From the NCBI RefSeq assembly GCF_030056665.1, contig NZ_JASHIG010000002.1: a DNA stretch of 64,000 bases; one strand, given 5' to 3'. This DNA comes from Flectobacillus roseus (GTDB lineage: Bacteria; Bacteroidota; Bacteroidia; Cytophagales; Spirosomataceae). A program made the translations under genes and the position numbers. Of this stretch, positions 34,939 to 45,425 are shown in pieces (positions within the stretch are counted from its first letter, which is position 1; the number at the start of each line of letters is the position of its first letter). The notes under the pieces were generated by a model. It was not told where the DNA came from and searched no databases. It saw nothing but the letters and a program-made list of their open reading frames with translations.

Positions 34939-36084
34939 CTATACTTTCAAAAAAACCTTATTCTTATACAAAACTCTTAGTAATATAATTTGTGTCAATG
35001 TAATGGCACAGGCTGTCAGAACGTTGTGCCAACGCTCTGGACTGTGTTGAATAATTCCTCCAAAAAAGAAATTGGCAGTATGTCCAAAATTTACTATACC
35101 TTCTGAAGCCATGTAAATCAAGATGGAGTTTGAGCCAATCCAAATAAACGGTGCTGCCCATTTTTGAAAACCCCAAACGTCGATAATCAAATAAAATACG
35201 ATAAAAAACCAGATTGAAAATCCACCTACTAAGCAAACAAACGAGCTTGACCATAATCGTTTATTAATCGGAAATGACATATCCCAAATTAGGCCAATTA
35301 GGACCAAAACAAGTCCCGCAATTGCCAATACTGCAATTTTCCCATACGAGGAATTATAGTATTTACTTCTTAAAAAAGTAGTGGTAAAAACGCCTAATAG
35401 TGCTGTTCCGATGGCAGGAAGCGTTGAGAGTAGACCTTCTGGGTCAAAAACCTTGCTATGCAATCTTCCAGGCAAGAGCAATCTATCTATATAAGATTCT
35501 AATGAGCCTTCTTTCGTAAGTACCCCTGCCCCAAATCCTGGCACTGGAACAAGCTTCATTAAAGCCCAATAAAGTATCAGAATAAATACAAACCAATACA
35601 CTTGTTTTTGGGTATTGGCATTTAGATAAATAAGACCTGCAAAAAACCATGCTAGTCCAATTCTACCCAATACACTCGCCATTCTTGTCTGCTCGTAACC
35701 ATTCCATTTAAACAAACCATTTACCACCATACCTAAAAATATTAGCGTAATAGTTCGCTTTAACATACTCCAATATAAAGGCTTTTTAATGTTGAAAGGC
35801 AACTCATAAGCCTCTGCAACGGATGCTTCCTGCACTTTTTTTTGCATAGAGAAAGGCATTGATGCTCCTGCAATAAACAAAAACAGTGGGAATATCATAT
35901 CATAAAATGTGATACCGTCCCAAGCTGTATGATGCAGTTGTTCGGACATCCACTCAAATGCAGGGATATGCGTTGTTTCTGCCAAAGCATGAATGATATG
36001 CTCACCACTCATAATCCAAAACATATCAAACCCACGAAGCGCATCCAGCGAAATGAGTCTTAGATTTTTTGACTGATTGCTCAT
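34939..36084 (-). CDS. HGSNAT-like transmembrane acetyltransferase (DUF5009)
   Basis: 381 residues from ATG 36084 with about ten membrane helices. It matches the heparan-alpha-glucosaminide N-acetyltransferase family: RLISLDALRGFDMFWIMSGE, ITFYDMIFPLFLFIAGASMP and WIGSNSILIYMASEG. The animal enzyme carries acetyl from cytosolic acetyl-CoA across the lysosomal membrane onto terminal glucosamine. Here the same step could occur across the inner membrane. It lies 107 bases downstream of a NAGLU-type glycosidase, which would act next on the product. Catalytic His assignment by eye is uncertain. Confidence 0.8.
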   Translation of the reverse strand: MSNQSKNLRLISLDALRGFDMFWIMSGEHIIHALAETTHIPAFEWMSEQLHHTAWDGITFYDMIFPLFLFIAGASMPFSMQKKVQEASVAEAYELPFNIKKPLYWSMLKRTITLIFLGMVVNGLFKWNGYEQTRMASVLGRIGLAWFFAGLIYLNANTQKQVYWFVFILILYWALMKLVPVPGFGAGVLTKEGSLESYIDRLLLPGRLHSKVFDPEGLLSTLPAIGTALLGVFTTTFLRSKYYNSSYGKIAVLAIAGLVLVLIGLIWDMSFPINKRLWSSSFVCLVGGFSIWFFIVFYLIIDVWGFQKWAAPFIWIGSNSILIYMASEGIVNFGHTANFFFGGIIQHSPERWHNVLTACAITLTQIILLRVLYKNKVFLKV

Positions 36085-36190
36085 ATTATAGTTTGTCGAA
36101 AAACGTTTTCTATTTTCTTTTGTAAAAACTCCAAAGAAGCCACAGTTCAAGCCCTTGTTTAGTTGCCTTCAACAAGGGCTTGAATTGACA

Positions 36191-38404
36191 CTATTTATAT
36201 GCTTCAATCAAGGCTTTTTGATACTTCAAGTGTAATTTTTGCGCTAAAGCAATGCTACTTCCTTGTGGGGTTGATGGAAATGATTTTTGTGTAGTTACCC
36301 ATTTCCATTCCCAAGTACGAATTTGCTCGTCGAAAGCCTTCAAATCTGGCTCCTTATTTTCAGACATTGCCTTAGTTAACTCTTGAAAAAACTGAGACCA
36401 ACGTGGCTTATAAAAATCATTGAGTAAACCGCTCCACTGGCGATTAGAGTACTCGTGCAATGGACTGTTGGCATCGCCCCAAAGCGTAACCAAGTCTCTC
36501 GCATTTTGCTCGTAAAGTGCTTTTTCTTGTGGTGTAGTACCCCAAGATCTAGCTGAGCTAATCCAAGGTCCAAGCATAAAATCTTTACGTGTTGCCAATA
36601 AAGCATCCATGTCAGAAATCAAAGTAAGAAAAGCTTCTGAGTCGACTTTGAATTGCGCTGCATTTTTACTTTTGTAAGAATCTTTCCATTTTTTCTGTAA
36701 AATCAAGGCATAATTTGCCAGAACCTGACGAGTAACATCTACCACATCGTACTGAAATCCATCTGCGTTTACTCCTTTTTTGGAAGCTTCAATAAATAAA
36801 TCCCAAGCAGGTAAAAGCTCTTTTGGCGGGTAATTCAATCTTGTACGAGTCCAAATCGTAGTGGAATCAAACGTAGGACGTCCAGTAACAATAGACTCGG
36901 CACCATCACGAATATCTTTGCCATTGTAAACTGTTTTTCTTAGAATTTGCCATGCTTCTACCAAAGATTTATCCTCTGTTTTATATCTATTTTTGGCATA
37001 TTTCACCAACCACTCGTCCAAATTTACTGGAGTTGTTTGCCAAGTATGCTGCATCATTAATTCATAAATCACTGGATTTTGTTCAATCGCTTCCATCGTC
37101 AAACCTATACCCTGCAAATTCTTTGAATTGGGGTCGTTTAGTGCCAATGCTGGCCCAGAAGCTACACCTTCCATGCGTCCGAAAAGATTGACATTTCCTC
37201 CAAAATTATTAAGCATATTCCAAATCCAAGGCTTTCCATAAAAAGCATCGGTACGCTTCCATACAGGCTCTATTTCAGTCGCCAAGTCTAGGAGTAGCAT
37301 TTTGTCATTTGGCACAGCATTCAATAAAGCTTCAATTTGAGGAGCTTTCCAGAATTTTCTATCACTGTAAAACAACCATCCTTGCATCACCCAGATACCT
37401 TTAGGATCGGCCTGACGGATACCTTCATAAATCCTTGCACTCAATTTTGATAAATAGGCAGGCTCATCGGTCGGAGGCTCATTTTCGTTAAAGGTATCAG
37501 CCGAATACAAGTGATTTGTACCAAAAAGTTTGGTTTGTTTATCAATAAACTTTTTCCCTAATTCTGCAAAAAGCGGGTCTTCCGAATCAAGGATATAGGT
37601 ATCGCCAAAGCCATTAGTCCAGTTTGTAGCTTTTAGTTTGGCGTTAGGATATTTCTTTTTAAATGCTGCTGGTACGTGACCTGTAAAAGCAGGCAATACA
37701 GGCGTCATGCCCAAAGCTCTTTCTCTTTGTAAGATTTTCACCTGCAAATCTTTGTGGGATTTCATCCAGCTTACTGGCAGCGGACCACCCCAACCGTCTA
37801 AGTTTCCCATCCAAAACCAAGAGAAATAAGCAGGTCCACTAAAAAAGTCTTTTAGGTCATTATCTGAAAAACCCATTTCATTATACACTTCTCTCCATGT
37901 ATATTCTTCGCCTGTAATAGCCAATGGCATATTAATGCCGTGCATCGCCATCCAATCAATTTCTTTTTGCCATCTTTCCCAATTCCACCACGACATACTA
38001 TAGTTGAATGTGCAATAGTTGAGATAATAACGGTATTGATATGGTGTAGTCTTAGTGATTTTTTGGGTAAGTTGTGGCAATTTAGTTGGCAAATCAAGGT
38101 TTTCACCATTCCATGTAATTTGACAATGACAGTACTCAGTAAGGTAGTAATACAAAGCTGAGGCTACAGATACACCGTTATTTCCTCGCAATATAATCTT
38201 ATTGTTTTTACTTTCTATTTCGAAAAGGTCTTTTGGTGCAGAGGCAGAAAGGGACTCAACCACAAATGATTGTGCTCTTTGAGGAATTACGCGTCCGATG
38301 AGAGCCTGCGATTCTTTTAAATTTAACTGTGCCATTGCATCTGCGCCTACAAATAGACCCAGCAATATGCCACAAATTTTGAGAGTTTGGTAAAATGTTT
38401 TCAT
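36191..38404 (-). CDS. Alpha-N-acetylglucosaminidase, GH89 (NAGLU type)
   Basis: 737 residues from ATG 38404, with a signal peptide ending near AMAQ. It matches GH89: the N-terminal domain (~40-120), then the catalytic barrel WWNWERWQKEIDWMAMHGIN, FSWFWMGNLDGWGGPLP and ADTFNENEPP with the likely acid/base Glu307. LLDLATEIEPVWKR carries the likely nucleophile Glu377, followed by WIWNMLNNFGGN. It releases terminal alpha-linked GlcNAc. It belongs to the sugar locus with SusC/SusD, FecR and a sigma factor upstream and the HGSNAT-like gene downstream. Confidence 0.93.
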   Translation of the reverse strand: MKTFYQTLKICGILLGLFVGADAMAQLNLKESQALIGRVIPQRAQSFVVESLSASAPKDLFEIESKNNKIILRGNNGVSVASALYYYLTEYCHCQITWNGENLDLPTKLPQLTQKITKTTPYQYRYYLNYCTFNYSMSWWNWERWQKEIDWMAMHGINMPLAITGEEYTWREVYNEMGFSDNDLKDFFSGPAYFSWFWMGNLDGWGGPLPVSWMKSHKDLQVKILQRERALGMTPVLPAFTGHVPAAFKKKYPNAKLKATNWTNGFGDTYILDSEDPLFAELGKKFIDKQTKLFGTNHLYSADTFNENEPPTDEPAYLSKLSARIYEGIRQADPKGIWVMQGWLFYSDRKFWKAPQIEALLNAVPNDKMLLLDLATEIEPVWKRTDAFYGKPWIWNMLNNFGGNVNLFGRMEGVASGPALALNDPNSKNLQGIGLTMEAIEQNPVIYELMMQHTWQTTPVNLDEWLVKYAKNRYKTEDKSLVEAWQILRKTVYNGKDIRDGAESIVTGRPTFDSTTIWTRTRLNYPPKELLPAWDLFIEASKKGVNADGFQYDVVDVTRQVLANYALILQKKWKDSYKSKNAAQFKVDSEAFLTLISDMDALLATRKDFMLGPWISSARSWGTTPQEKALYEQNARDLVTLWGDANSPLHEYSNRQWSGLLNDFYKPRWSQFFQELTKAMSENKEPDLKAFDEQIRTWEWKWVTTQKSFPSTPQGSSIALAQKLHLKYQKALIEAYK

Positions 38405-38488
38405 TGAGGTATTATAATTAAGTTGAATAGACAAAGTTCCGTCACTTTTGAAGACTTTGAAAGGTAGGATAGATAGTAAGATTTTGAA

Positions 38489-38524
38489 TACCTCTGACAA
38501 GCTAATCTCGACTTGTCAGAGGTA
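38489..38524. repeat. Hairpin between susD and the GH89 gene
   Basis: TACCTCTGACAAG, ten-base loop, CTTGTCAGAGGTA: a perfect 13-base stem without T-run, 85 bases upstream of the GH89 start and about 150 past the susD stop. It may be an mRNA processing or stabilising element that lowers expression of the enzyme genes relative to susCD. Confidence 0.55.
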
Positions 38525-38676
38525 AAACAAAGCACTAACGTATTTAATTATACGCTATTTCAAAATTTATGAGAGTGATTTAATTATTCAATAAATTTTA
38601 ATTCCATTGGCTATAGTGATGTGGATGCAAATTTGAGGTTATTTTTCAAAACTCTACACTCGCAACTCATCACTTA

Positions 38677-40293
38677 TTAATAGCCTGGGTTTTGCTTCAA
38701 GTTTGGATTCAATTGCAAGGCATTACGTGGAATTGGGAAAATTCTACGGTATGTGTCTGCGTTAGTTTTGAAACCCCACTTGTTTTCAAATTTTCCAAAA
38801 CGAATCATATCATTGCGATGCCACGATTCAAAAGCAAATTCTCTTACACGTTCTGCATATATTCCTTCCAAGTCGATTGTCGTCAAGGCAGGAGAAGTAG
38901 TACGTTCTGAACGAACTTGATTAACCAAAGAAACTGCCGTAGCACCACCTGTAGGAGCACCACCACGCAAAATTGCCTCTGCTTTCATCATCAAAATGTC
39001 AGAATAACGGAATACAGGAACGTCGTTATTTTGGTCACGGTTCAAAGAAGTAGCATCAGGATAAAACTTGATATTACGATATCCCATGTTCCATGCAACT
39101 TCATCATTACCAGCATCAAATGATGCAACACTTTGACGCAAAACGATATCAGGTGTTAGATTCACTTGGAATGTTTTCACCTCTGTTGGATTGCTTCCTT
39201 TATAGAATTGGTCATATCCTAAATTTGTAGTCGTCACAGTGATTGGAGTCACACCATCTGCCATATACTGCAATCCTGTTAACCATTGTCCATTACGAAC
39301 GTCTTTCGAGTCATTGAAGTAAGCATAGTACTCAGGCAATGTACTTGCCGAACCAGCTGGAGTATATGGCATACTGAAGCGTTTTGCCATACTTCTTGGT
39401 ACTTGGTAACGAGCGTGAATATTTACCGAACGGAATGGGAAACTGTTAGACATCGTTGGATTGTATGGAATCGCAAAGATGAATTCTTTCATTTGTGGCC
39501 CATTGTTAGGATAAAACATTTGCAAATATGAAGTTCTTGGTTCGATTCCGTATTTGCCTGAAGCAATTACCTTATCACAAGCTGCAATACAATCATCGTA
39601 ACGTTTTGTACCTGTATACACTTCAGCATTCAAATACATCTTCGCCAAAAGTGCATAAGCAGTCCATTTGTTCGGACGACCATACTGAGTTACATCATTT
39701 ACCTCACTTAAAAATGGAATACATGATTGGATTTCTTTTTCAACAAAATCAAAAACTTGTGCTCTTGGCGTATTTGTTTTTGGTGTAAAATCACCATACA
39801 ATGTATCCAAAGGCACATTTCCATAATTATCCATCATCATGTAATAAGCAAAAGCCCTTACCATTTTGATTTCGGCAATACCTGTATTTTTTGCTGCACC
39901 AGACGGCATTGTTGTTCTCAAAATATTGATAGTTTGGTTAGAAACACCAATAATCGTCGACATCCAGTACCAGTTACCATTCAAATAACCGTTGTCTTGC
40001 GTCCATGTGTGATAGTGCATAGTTTGGTTTTGACCACCGTCAAACCAGTTACCACCACGTGCAGGCATGATTGTTTCATCTGTACTAAAAGACTGTTGTT
40101 GGAAATATTCAACAGCGTAATTTCCTCTCAACGCCACATAGGCTGGGCCAGACGCAGAAATATATTGAGCTGCATTTGAGGGGAATACATCAGGAGTAAG
40201 TTCTGTTGTAACAGGAACATACAAATCGTGGCAGGAGAACATAGCTCCCGACATCAAAATGATTGCGAGTATATGTAAAAATGTCTTTTTCAT
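38677..40293 (-). CDS. SusD/RagB-type nutrient-binding lipoprotein
   Basis: 538 residues from ATG 40293. The lipobox (GAMFSC, ~Cys21) anchors it outside the outer membrane. SusD features: the helical TPR-like N-terminal half with EIKMVRAFAYYMMMDNYGNV and WTAYALLAKMYLNAEVYTG, and the C-terminal block VPVFRYSDILMMKAEAIL, AERVREFAFE and RIFPIPRNALQLNPNLKQNP. It caps the SusC barrel and captures glycans. It starts 20 bases after the SusC stop. Confidence 0.95.
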   Translation of the reverse strand: MKKTFLHILAIILMSGAMFSCHDLYVPVTTELTPDVFPSNAAQYISASGPAYVALRGNYAVEYFQQQSFSTDETIMPARGGNWFDGGQNQTMHYHTWTQDNGYLNGNWYWMSTIIGVSNQTINILRTTMPSGAAKNTGIAEIKMVRAFAYYMMMDNYGNVPLDTLYGDFTPKTNTPRAQVFDFVEKEIQSCIPFLSEVNDVTQYGRPNKWTAYALLAKMYLNAEVYTGTKRYDDCIAACDKVIASGKYGIEPRTSYLQMFYPNNGPQMKEFIFAIPYNPTMSNSFPFRSVNIHARYQVPRSMAKRFSMPYTPAGSASTLPEYYAYFNDSKDVRNGQWLTGLQYMADGVTPITVTTTNLGYDQFYKGSNPTEVKTFQVNLTPDIVLRQSVASFDAGNDEVAWNMGYRNIKFYPDATSLNRDQNNDVPVFRYSDILMMKAEAILRGGAPTGGATAVSLVNQVRSERTTSPALTTIDLEGIYAERVREFAFESWHRNDMIRFGKFENKWGFKTNADTYRRIFPIPRNALQLNPNLKQNPGY

Positions 40294-40312
40294 GATTTCA
40301 ACTAAAAGAGGA

Positions 40313-43300
40313 TTAGAATGATACATTAACACCTAACAAGAAGGTACGAGTTTTTGGATAGAAGTTGTTGTAATCTACCCCTGGCGCGATTCCACCTTGG
40401 TTTACCTCTGGATCAATACCCTTGTAACCTGTGATAACAAACAAGTTGTTTACAGAACCATACACGCGAAGATTTCTAAGAACTCCAATTTTCTTGAAAT
40501 TATAACCCAATGTAGCATTATCGAAACGAATGAAGCTACCATCCTCAATAAAGCGTGAAGAGTAGAAATAAGCATTGTAATCAGCAGCAGATTCATTGCC
40601 TGCGTCCACCAAAATATTAGCATATTGTGCTGTATTCGGTCTGAATAAATCGGCACGAGTTGCATTGAAAATCTTGTTTCCAAAGACACCACGGATAAAT
40701 ACATTCAAATCAAAATTACCATACTTGAAGGTGTTGTTCCAACCCAACATCAATTTTGGTTGAGCACTTCCCAAATATTTGTAATCCTTTCCATCCACTG
40801 GTGTTGTTGTCAACTTACCATCAGCACCTACAAATTGAGATACTCCACTGGCATTTTTTCCTGCATATTCCAAAGCAAAGAACTGACCTAATGGACGACC
40901 TGCTTTCAGAATCTGTAACGAACGACCTGATTGGCCTCCACCTTCTGGACGTGACAATAATACTGAGTCACCACCTGCAAAAAGTGGGTTTGTCAAACTT
41001 GTAATTACGTTGCTGTTATGTGCCAAGTTCAATGTACTATTCCACGAGAATGCACCTTGTTGAATCAATTTAGCATTTAAAGTCAACTCGACGCCTTTGT
41101 TATTGATACTTCCACCGTTTGCCACTATACTACCTGTTGGTACTTTGATTGGGTCAACACTGTATGAATAAATCATACCTGTAGTGTTTTTGTTGTAAAA
41201 TTCAATCGAACCTGATAGTTTACTTTTTGCTAGCGTAAAATCTAAACCGATGTTGGTTGTAGCTGTTTTTTCCCATTGTAAATCTGGGTTAGCAGCCTTT
41301 GTAGGACCGAAAGCACCTGTTACTGTTCCATTATAGTAGTAAGTACCCAAGCTACCAGAGATAAACTGAGAAGTGTAAGCATTAAAGCCTGAAGCGTTAC
41401 CAGTTACACCATAACTTGCTCTTAATTTCAAGTCATCAAAGATATTTTGTCCTTCTAAGAAATCCTCTTGACTTAATCTCCAAGCTACCCCAACTGATGG
41501 GAATACCCCCCATTGGTTGTTGGTACCAAATACCGAACTACCATCTCTACGTACCGAAGCTTGTAACAAGTATTTACTTTTGTAGTTGTAGTTCAAACGA
41601 GCAAAGTCAGAGATCAATCTTGTTTCTTGGTAAACTCCATCAGGACCGAAGCTAATCTGGTAACCTGAAATACCGTAAGGGTTACTCAAAGCCAAGTTGT
41701 TATAGCCGATATTATCTACTGGCATATTACTAGTTGTTACCTGAAAACCTTCACCAATTTTGTTGTTTTGCCAAGAATAACCAATTACTGCGTTGATCGA
41801 GTGATCACCAAATTCCTTGTTCCATGTCAAATACGTTTCTAGAATTTTAGATGTATTTTGGTATGAACTACGGTTGGCCTGTCCATTTTTACCAAAAAGT
41901 TGGTTTGTGTGATATCCGAAACCTGGGTCTGGGTTATCATACATGTTATTGTAATTAGTAGTATAATAACTATTGTAAAAACTTCCTGATAGGCTATTTG
42001 AGTTAAGATAAGAAAGGTTCAAATTATACGTCAATCCAAAAGGCAATTTCAATTCAGATTTGAAACTCCCAATCAAATTACTATACTTGGTATTCATTTG
42101 GCTATTATTGATCATAGCCACTGGATTGTAGTAGTTGTTGTTTTGAAAATTTTCAAAGTAAGTACCATTACTTCTCATGATTGGAGATACTGGCAAATAC
42201 AAGGTTGATTGTAACAAAACCGTATTTCTGTAAGGCATATCCTCCGCATCACTCGTTGAATTAGTTACCGAAAAGCCTAATTTCAACTTATCTTTTAAAG
42301 CATATTGTTCAACTGACAAACGACCAATTACTCTTTCCAATGAGCTATTTAAAAGGATACCATCCTTTTTAACATAGTTTACACTTACACTATAGTTGCT
42401 ATGTTCGCCACCACCTGATACCGATAGGTTATGGTTCGTTGAGATAGCTGTACTTTTCTGAATAGCTGATTGCCAGTCTGTACTTGCACCCAAATCATCT
42501 TTATCCGTTAGACCAACACCTGTTTTTTTCAAAAAATCTCTCAATTGGTCAGCATTCATCATGTTTAATCTGCTAGATACTTTTTCAGCACTGATGAATG
42601 CGCTATATGAAACCTGCATTTGTCCTGCTTTTCCTTTTTTAGTGGTTACCATGATTACCCCATTGGCAGCACGGTTACCATAAATTGCAGTAGCAGCAGC
42701 ATCTTTCAATACGTCAATTGTTGCAATGTCATCTGGTGCAATCGTTGAAATATCAGCACCTGGCACTCCATCAATTACATAAAATGGACCTTGTGAACTA
42801 TTTAATGTAGACGCACCACGCATAACCACTGCGGCAGGCTTGTTAGGGTCACCACTAGCTGTGATGTTCAATCCTGGCACTTTACCTTGAAGCAATTGAC
42901 CTACGTCAGTCATTGCGCCTTTATTCAATTCTTCTGTTTTTACAGAACTTACAGCACTTGATAAGTTTTTGCGTGATTGGCTACCATATCCAACTACTGC
43001 AACCTCAGTTAATGAAGTAGCAGATTCTTGTAAAGCAAGCGTAATAAATGTCTGATTACCAACGGCTACCTCTTTGCCATTAAAGCCAATGTATGAAAAC
43101 ACAAGCGTTTCATTCTTTGATGCATTTAGCGAAAATTCCCCATTAGCATCGGTAGTAGTACCACGAGTAGTACCCTTTACAGCCACACTCACGCCAACCA
43201 ATGGCTTACCGTCAGTCGATGAGGTTACTTTACCTTTTACTGGAGTTGCCACCACCTCGACAGGTGCCAATACAGGCGCCACTTTGGCAGGTTTTAATAC

Positions 43301-43669
43301 GATAGTTTTGTCAACTATAGAGTATTCGATTTTCTCATTAGCAAAACATGACTCAAGAACTTCTTCGAGTTTGGCGTTTTTCAACGAAACGGTTACTTTA
43401 TCAGACTTTTGCAACAAATCGGATTTATACCAAAAAGTATAACCGCTTTGACGTTCAATTTCTTTAAAAACCTGTGTAACACTAGCATTTCGAAGATTAA
43501 TATTAAATCTCTGCGAAAAACTAACAGCACTTACCTGTAAACATATCGTAAGCGATAAAATAAAGGTTAGTTTCATGACCCTGTAAAGTTTTGTGGAAAA
43601 GTGCCCACGACAGGAAGCCGAAAGGCATGGCAAATCCAGCCTAATTTGGAAAATAGGATTGCGATTCAT
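40313..43669 (-). CDS. SusC/RagA-type TonB-dependent receptor with STN domain
   Basis: 1118 residues. An unusually long n-region precedes the signal helix (FILSLTICLQVSAVSFSQ); ATG 43576 would give a shorter, more usual start. Domains in order: STN (~53-105: VTQVFKEIERQSGYTFWYKS), carboxypeptidase-regulatory-like domain (~140-215: GVSVAVKGTTRGTTTDANGE), plug (~230-340: IDVLKDAAATAIYGNRAANG) and barrel to the terminal NVSF. The STN domain means it can signal inward to FecR. It should import oligosaccharides with SusD. Confidence 0.95.
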   Translation of the reverse strand: MNRNPIFQIRLDLPCLSASCRGHFSTKLYRVMKLTFILSLTICLQVSAVSFSQRFNINLRNASVTQVFKEIERQSGYTFWYKSDLLQKSDKVTVSLKNAKLEEVLESCFANEKIEYSIVDKTIVLKPAKVAPVLAPVEVVATPVKGKVTSSTDGKPLVGVSVAVKGTTRGTTTDANGEFSLNASKNETLVFSYIGFNGKEVAVGNQTFITLALQESATSLTEVAVVGYGSQSRKNLSSAVSSVKTEELNKGAMTDVGQLLQGKVPGLNITASGDPNKPAAVVMRGASTLNSSQGPFYVIDGVPGADISTIAPDDIATIDVLKDAAATAIYGNRAANGVIMVTTKKGKAGQMQVSYSAFISAEKVSSRLNMMNADQLRDFLKKTGVGLTDKDDLGASTDWQSAIQKSTAISTNHNLSVSGGGEHSNYSVSVNYVKKDGILLNSSLERVIGRLSVEQYALKDKLKLGFSVTNSTSDAEDMPYRNTVLLQSTLYLPVSPIMRSNGTYFENFQNNNYYNPVAMINNSQMNTKYSNLIGSFKSELKLPFGLTYNLNLSYLNSNSLSGSFYNSYYTTNYNNMYDNPDPGFGYHTNQLFGKNGQANRSSYQNTSKILETYLTWNKEFGDHSINAVIGYSWQNNKIGEGFQVTTSNMPVDNIGYNNLALSNPYGISGYQISFGPDGVYQETRLISDFARLNYNYKSKYLLQASVRRDGSSVFGTNNQWGVFPSVGVAWRLSQEDFLEGQNIFDDLKLRASYGVTGNASGFNAYTSQFISGSLGTYYYNGTVTGAFGPTKAANPDLQWEKTATTNIGLDFTLAKSKLSGSIEFYNKNTTGMIYSYSVDPIKVPTGSIVANGGSINNKGVELTLNAKLIQQGAFSWNSTLNLAHNSNVITSLTNPLFAGGDSVLLSRPEGGGQSGRSLQILKAGRPLGQFFALEYAGKNASGVSQFVGADGKLTTTPVDGKDYKYLGSAQPKLMLGWNNTFKYGNFDLNVFIRGVFGNKIFNATRADLFRPNTAQYANILVDAGNESAADYNAYFYSSRFIEDGSFIRFDNATLGYNFKKIGVLRNLRVYGSVNNLFVITGYKGIDPEVNQGGIAPGVDYNNFYPKTRTFLLGVNVSF

Positions 43670-44073
43670 ACTTTTGTTTGGGGTTTAAAAAATAAGATAC
43701 TTGGAAAACTGATTTTTATCAAACTCCGAATGTAAGCGAAGACGTGCCAGCGTTTTCGCTTTTTCTTTGTTCAATGTCTTGTCGTGAAATAAGCGTCACG
43801 GGCACTGTTCTAGTTAAAAGGATATAAGTATTAGTGCTGAATTATGAGTTATGAATTGTGAATGAAAATTTAAAATTTCATAACCTTACATACTCAGTTG
43901 ATCAAATCTTATTTTGCATGATTACTTAAGTTTACCAATACAGTATTTCAGTCGACTTAAAATTGTATTTGTAATTTACTAATCTATTGATGCTCATTTT
44001 TTTTCATAGTTAATAGGAAATCAATTTCCACGAACGCAATTCCACCCTATTTGTACTCAGTAGTAAACTTCAC
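43670..44073. other. Non-coding region before susC
   Basis: 404 bases without gene. It should hold the ECF-sigma-dependent promoter of susCD, but no consensus could be fixed. Near 43830-43865 lies a GTGCTGAATTATGAGTTATG tract of a type repeated near 30255 and 30530. Confidence 0.5.
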
Positions 44074-45273
44074 TTATGGAGTAATAATAATTTTTTTGCC
44101 CTCTATTTTAAAATCAACTTCACTCATAGACAGAATCTTTAGCACATTCGAGAGATTGGTATTGCGAGGAAGCTTTCCCGTAAAATGCTCGTTGGATATT
44201 TTACCAACATATTCAATATCAACATCGTACCAGCGCTCAATTTGACGCATTACCTGCTCTAGACTGGCATCATTAAATTGGAAATAGCCGTTCTTCCATG
44301 CCAATTCCTCTTCAATATTCACATCATTGACCGTTCTGAAAATATTGCTATTGATACCAACTTTTGATTGCTGACCAGGTTGTAAAATAGTCGTCTTTTC
44401 ATTATTACTTACTTTTACCGAACCTTCTAGCAAAGTTGTTTTAATCACTTTTTCGTTCTGGAATGCCATTACATTAAAGTGTGTTCCCAAAACTTCAACC
44501 TCTTGTCCTTGGGTTACTACTTTAAAAGGCATTTTTGGATTTTTCGCTACTTCGAAGTATACCTCCCCTGTCATTTCTACTCTTCGTTCATTACCAGTAA
44601 ACGCTGTAGGAAATCTCAAGCTAGAAGCAGCATTAAGCCATACTTTCGTACCATCTGACAATACCACCTGATATTGACCACCTTTGGGTGTTGTCAAGGT
44701 ATTATACATTGGCTTAGTCGCGGCTACTTGACCACCCTCATAAACGACTTTACCACTTTGGGTTTTACGAATATCTGTTTCTCCTTGCTTACCCAAACTT
44801 CCATTAGCAGAATTATCTAAAACTACTTTCGAGCCATCATCTAGTGTCAAAACGGCCTTATCTCCCCCTGGGAGCACATCGTGTTGTTCAAACGATTTTA
44901 CTTCTACAATTCGGTTTTCGGTTCTTTTCAGATTAGCATTATACTGTAACCAACCAAAAAAGCCAAAGCTTATAATCAATGCCACCGAGGCAGCCATGCC
45001 ATAAGTGGTTCGCCAAAAACTTGGTTCTCTGTATTCTTCTTCTATCGGAGTCGCTTCTTCCTCATGATTGAAGATATTAGTCAGTATTCGCTCCGACATC
45101 TCTTCGGGCATTGGAGTATCCGAAGAAAAGTTTTTCCAAATACCCGACAACTTCTGACCTAGTTCAGTTTCCGAACTGGCGTCTACCCACTCCATAAGCT
45201 CTTGTAATTCCTCTTCGGAACAGGAGCTTTGAAAATATTTATCTATCAAAAAGTCAATTCGTGTCGAAGGCAT
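44074..45273 (-). CDS. FecR-type anti-sigma factor
   Basis: 399 residues. A cytosolic N-terminal anti-sigma part (EEELQELMEWVDASSE), one membrane helix (~93-113: GMAASVALIISFGFFGWL), then a FecR domain (LTTPKGGQYQVVLSDGTKVW, LRFPTAFTGNERRVEMTGEV) and a C-terminal DUF4974 (DASLEQVMRQIERWYDVDIE). It should hold the neighbouring ECF sigma factor until the STN domain of SusC reports substrate. It sits 152 bases after the sigma gene. Confidence 0.95.
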   Translation of the reverse strand: MPSTRIDFLIDKYFQSSCSEEELQELMEWVDASSETELGQKLSGIWKNFSSDTPMPEEMSERILTNIFNHEEEATPIEEEYREPSFWRTTYGMAASVALIISFGFFGWLQYNANLKRTENRIVEVKSFEQHDVLPGGDKAVLTLDDGSKVVLDNSANGSLGKQGETDIRKTQSGKVVYEGGQVAATKPMYNTLTTPKGGQYQVVLSDGTKVWLNAASSLRFPTAFTGNERRVEMTGEVYFEVAKNPKMPFKVVTQGQEVEVLGTHFNVMAFQNEKVIKTTLLEGSVKVSNNEKTTILQPGQQSKVGINSNIFRTVNDVNIEEELAWKNGYFQFNDASLEQVMRQIERWYDVDIEYVGKISNEHFTGKLPRNTNLSNVLKILSMSEVDFKIEGKKIIITP

Positions 45274-45425
45274 ATCACTTCTATGGATTTTACTCCCTTG
45301 GTTTATGGTTTTTGAAAAATTCCCAATGGTTCAAACATACAACCGAAGGGCTCACGGAAGAGGTTAGCTAAAAAGAAGACAATTGTCAAAAAGGATAGGA
45401 CTAGTCAAATTGAAAAAAAATTAAA

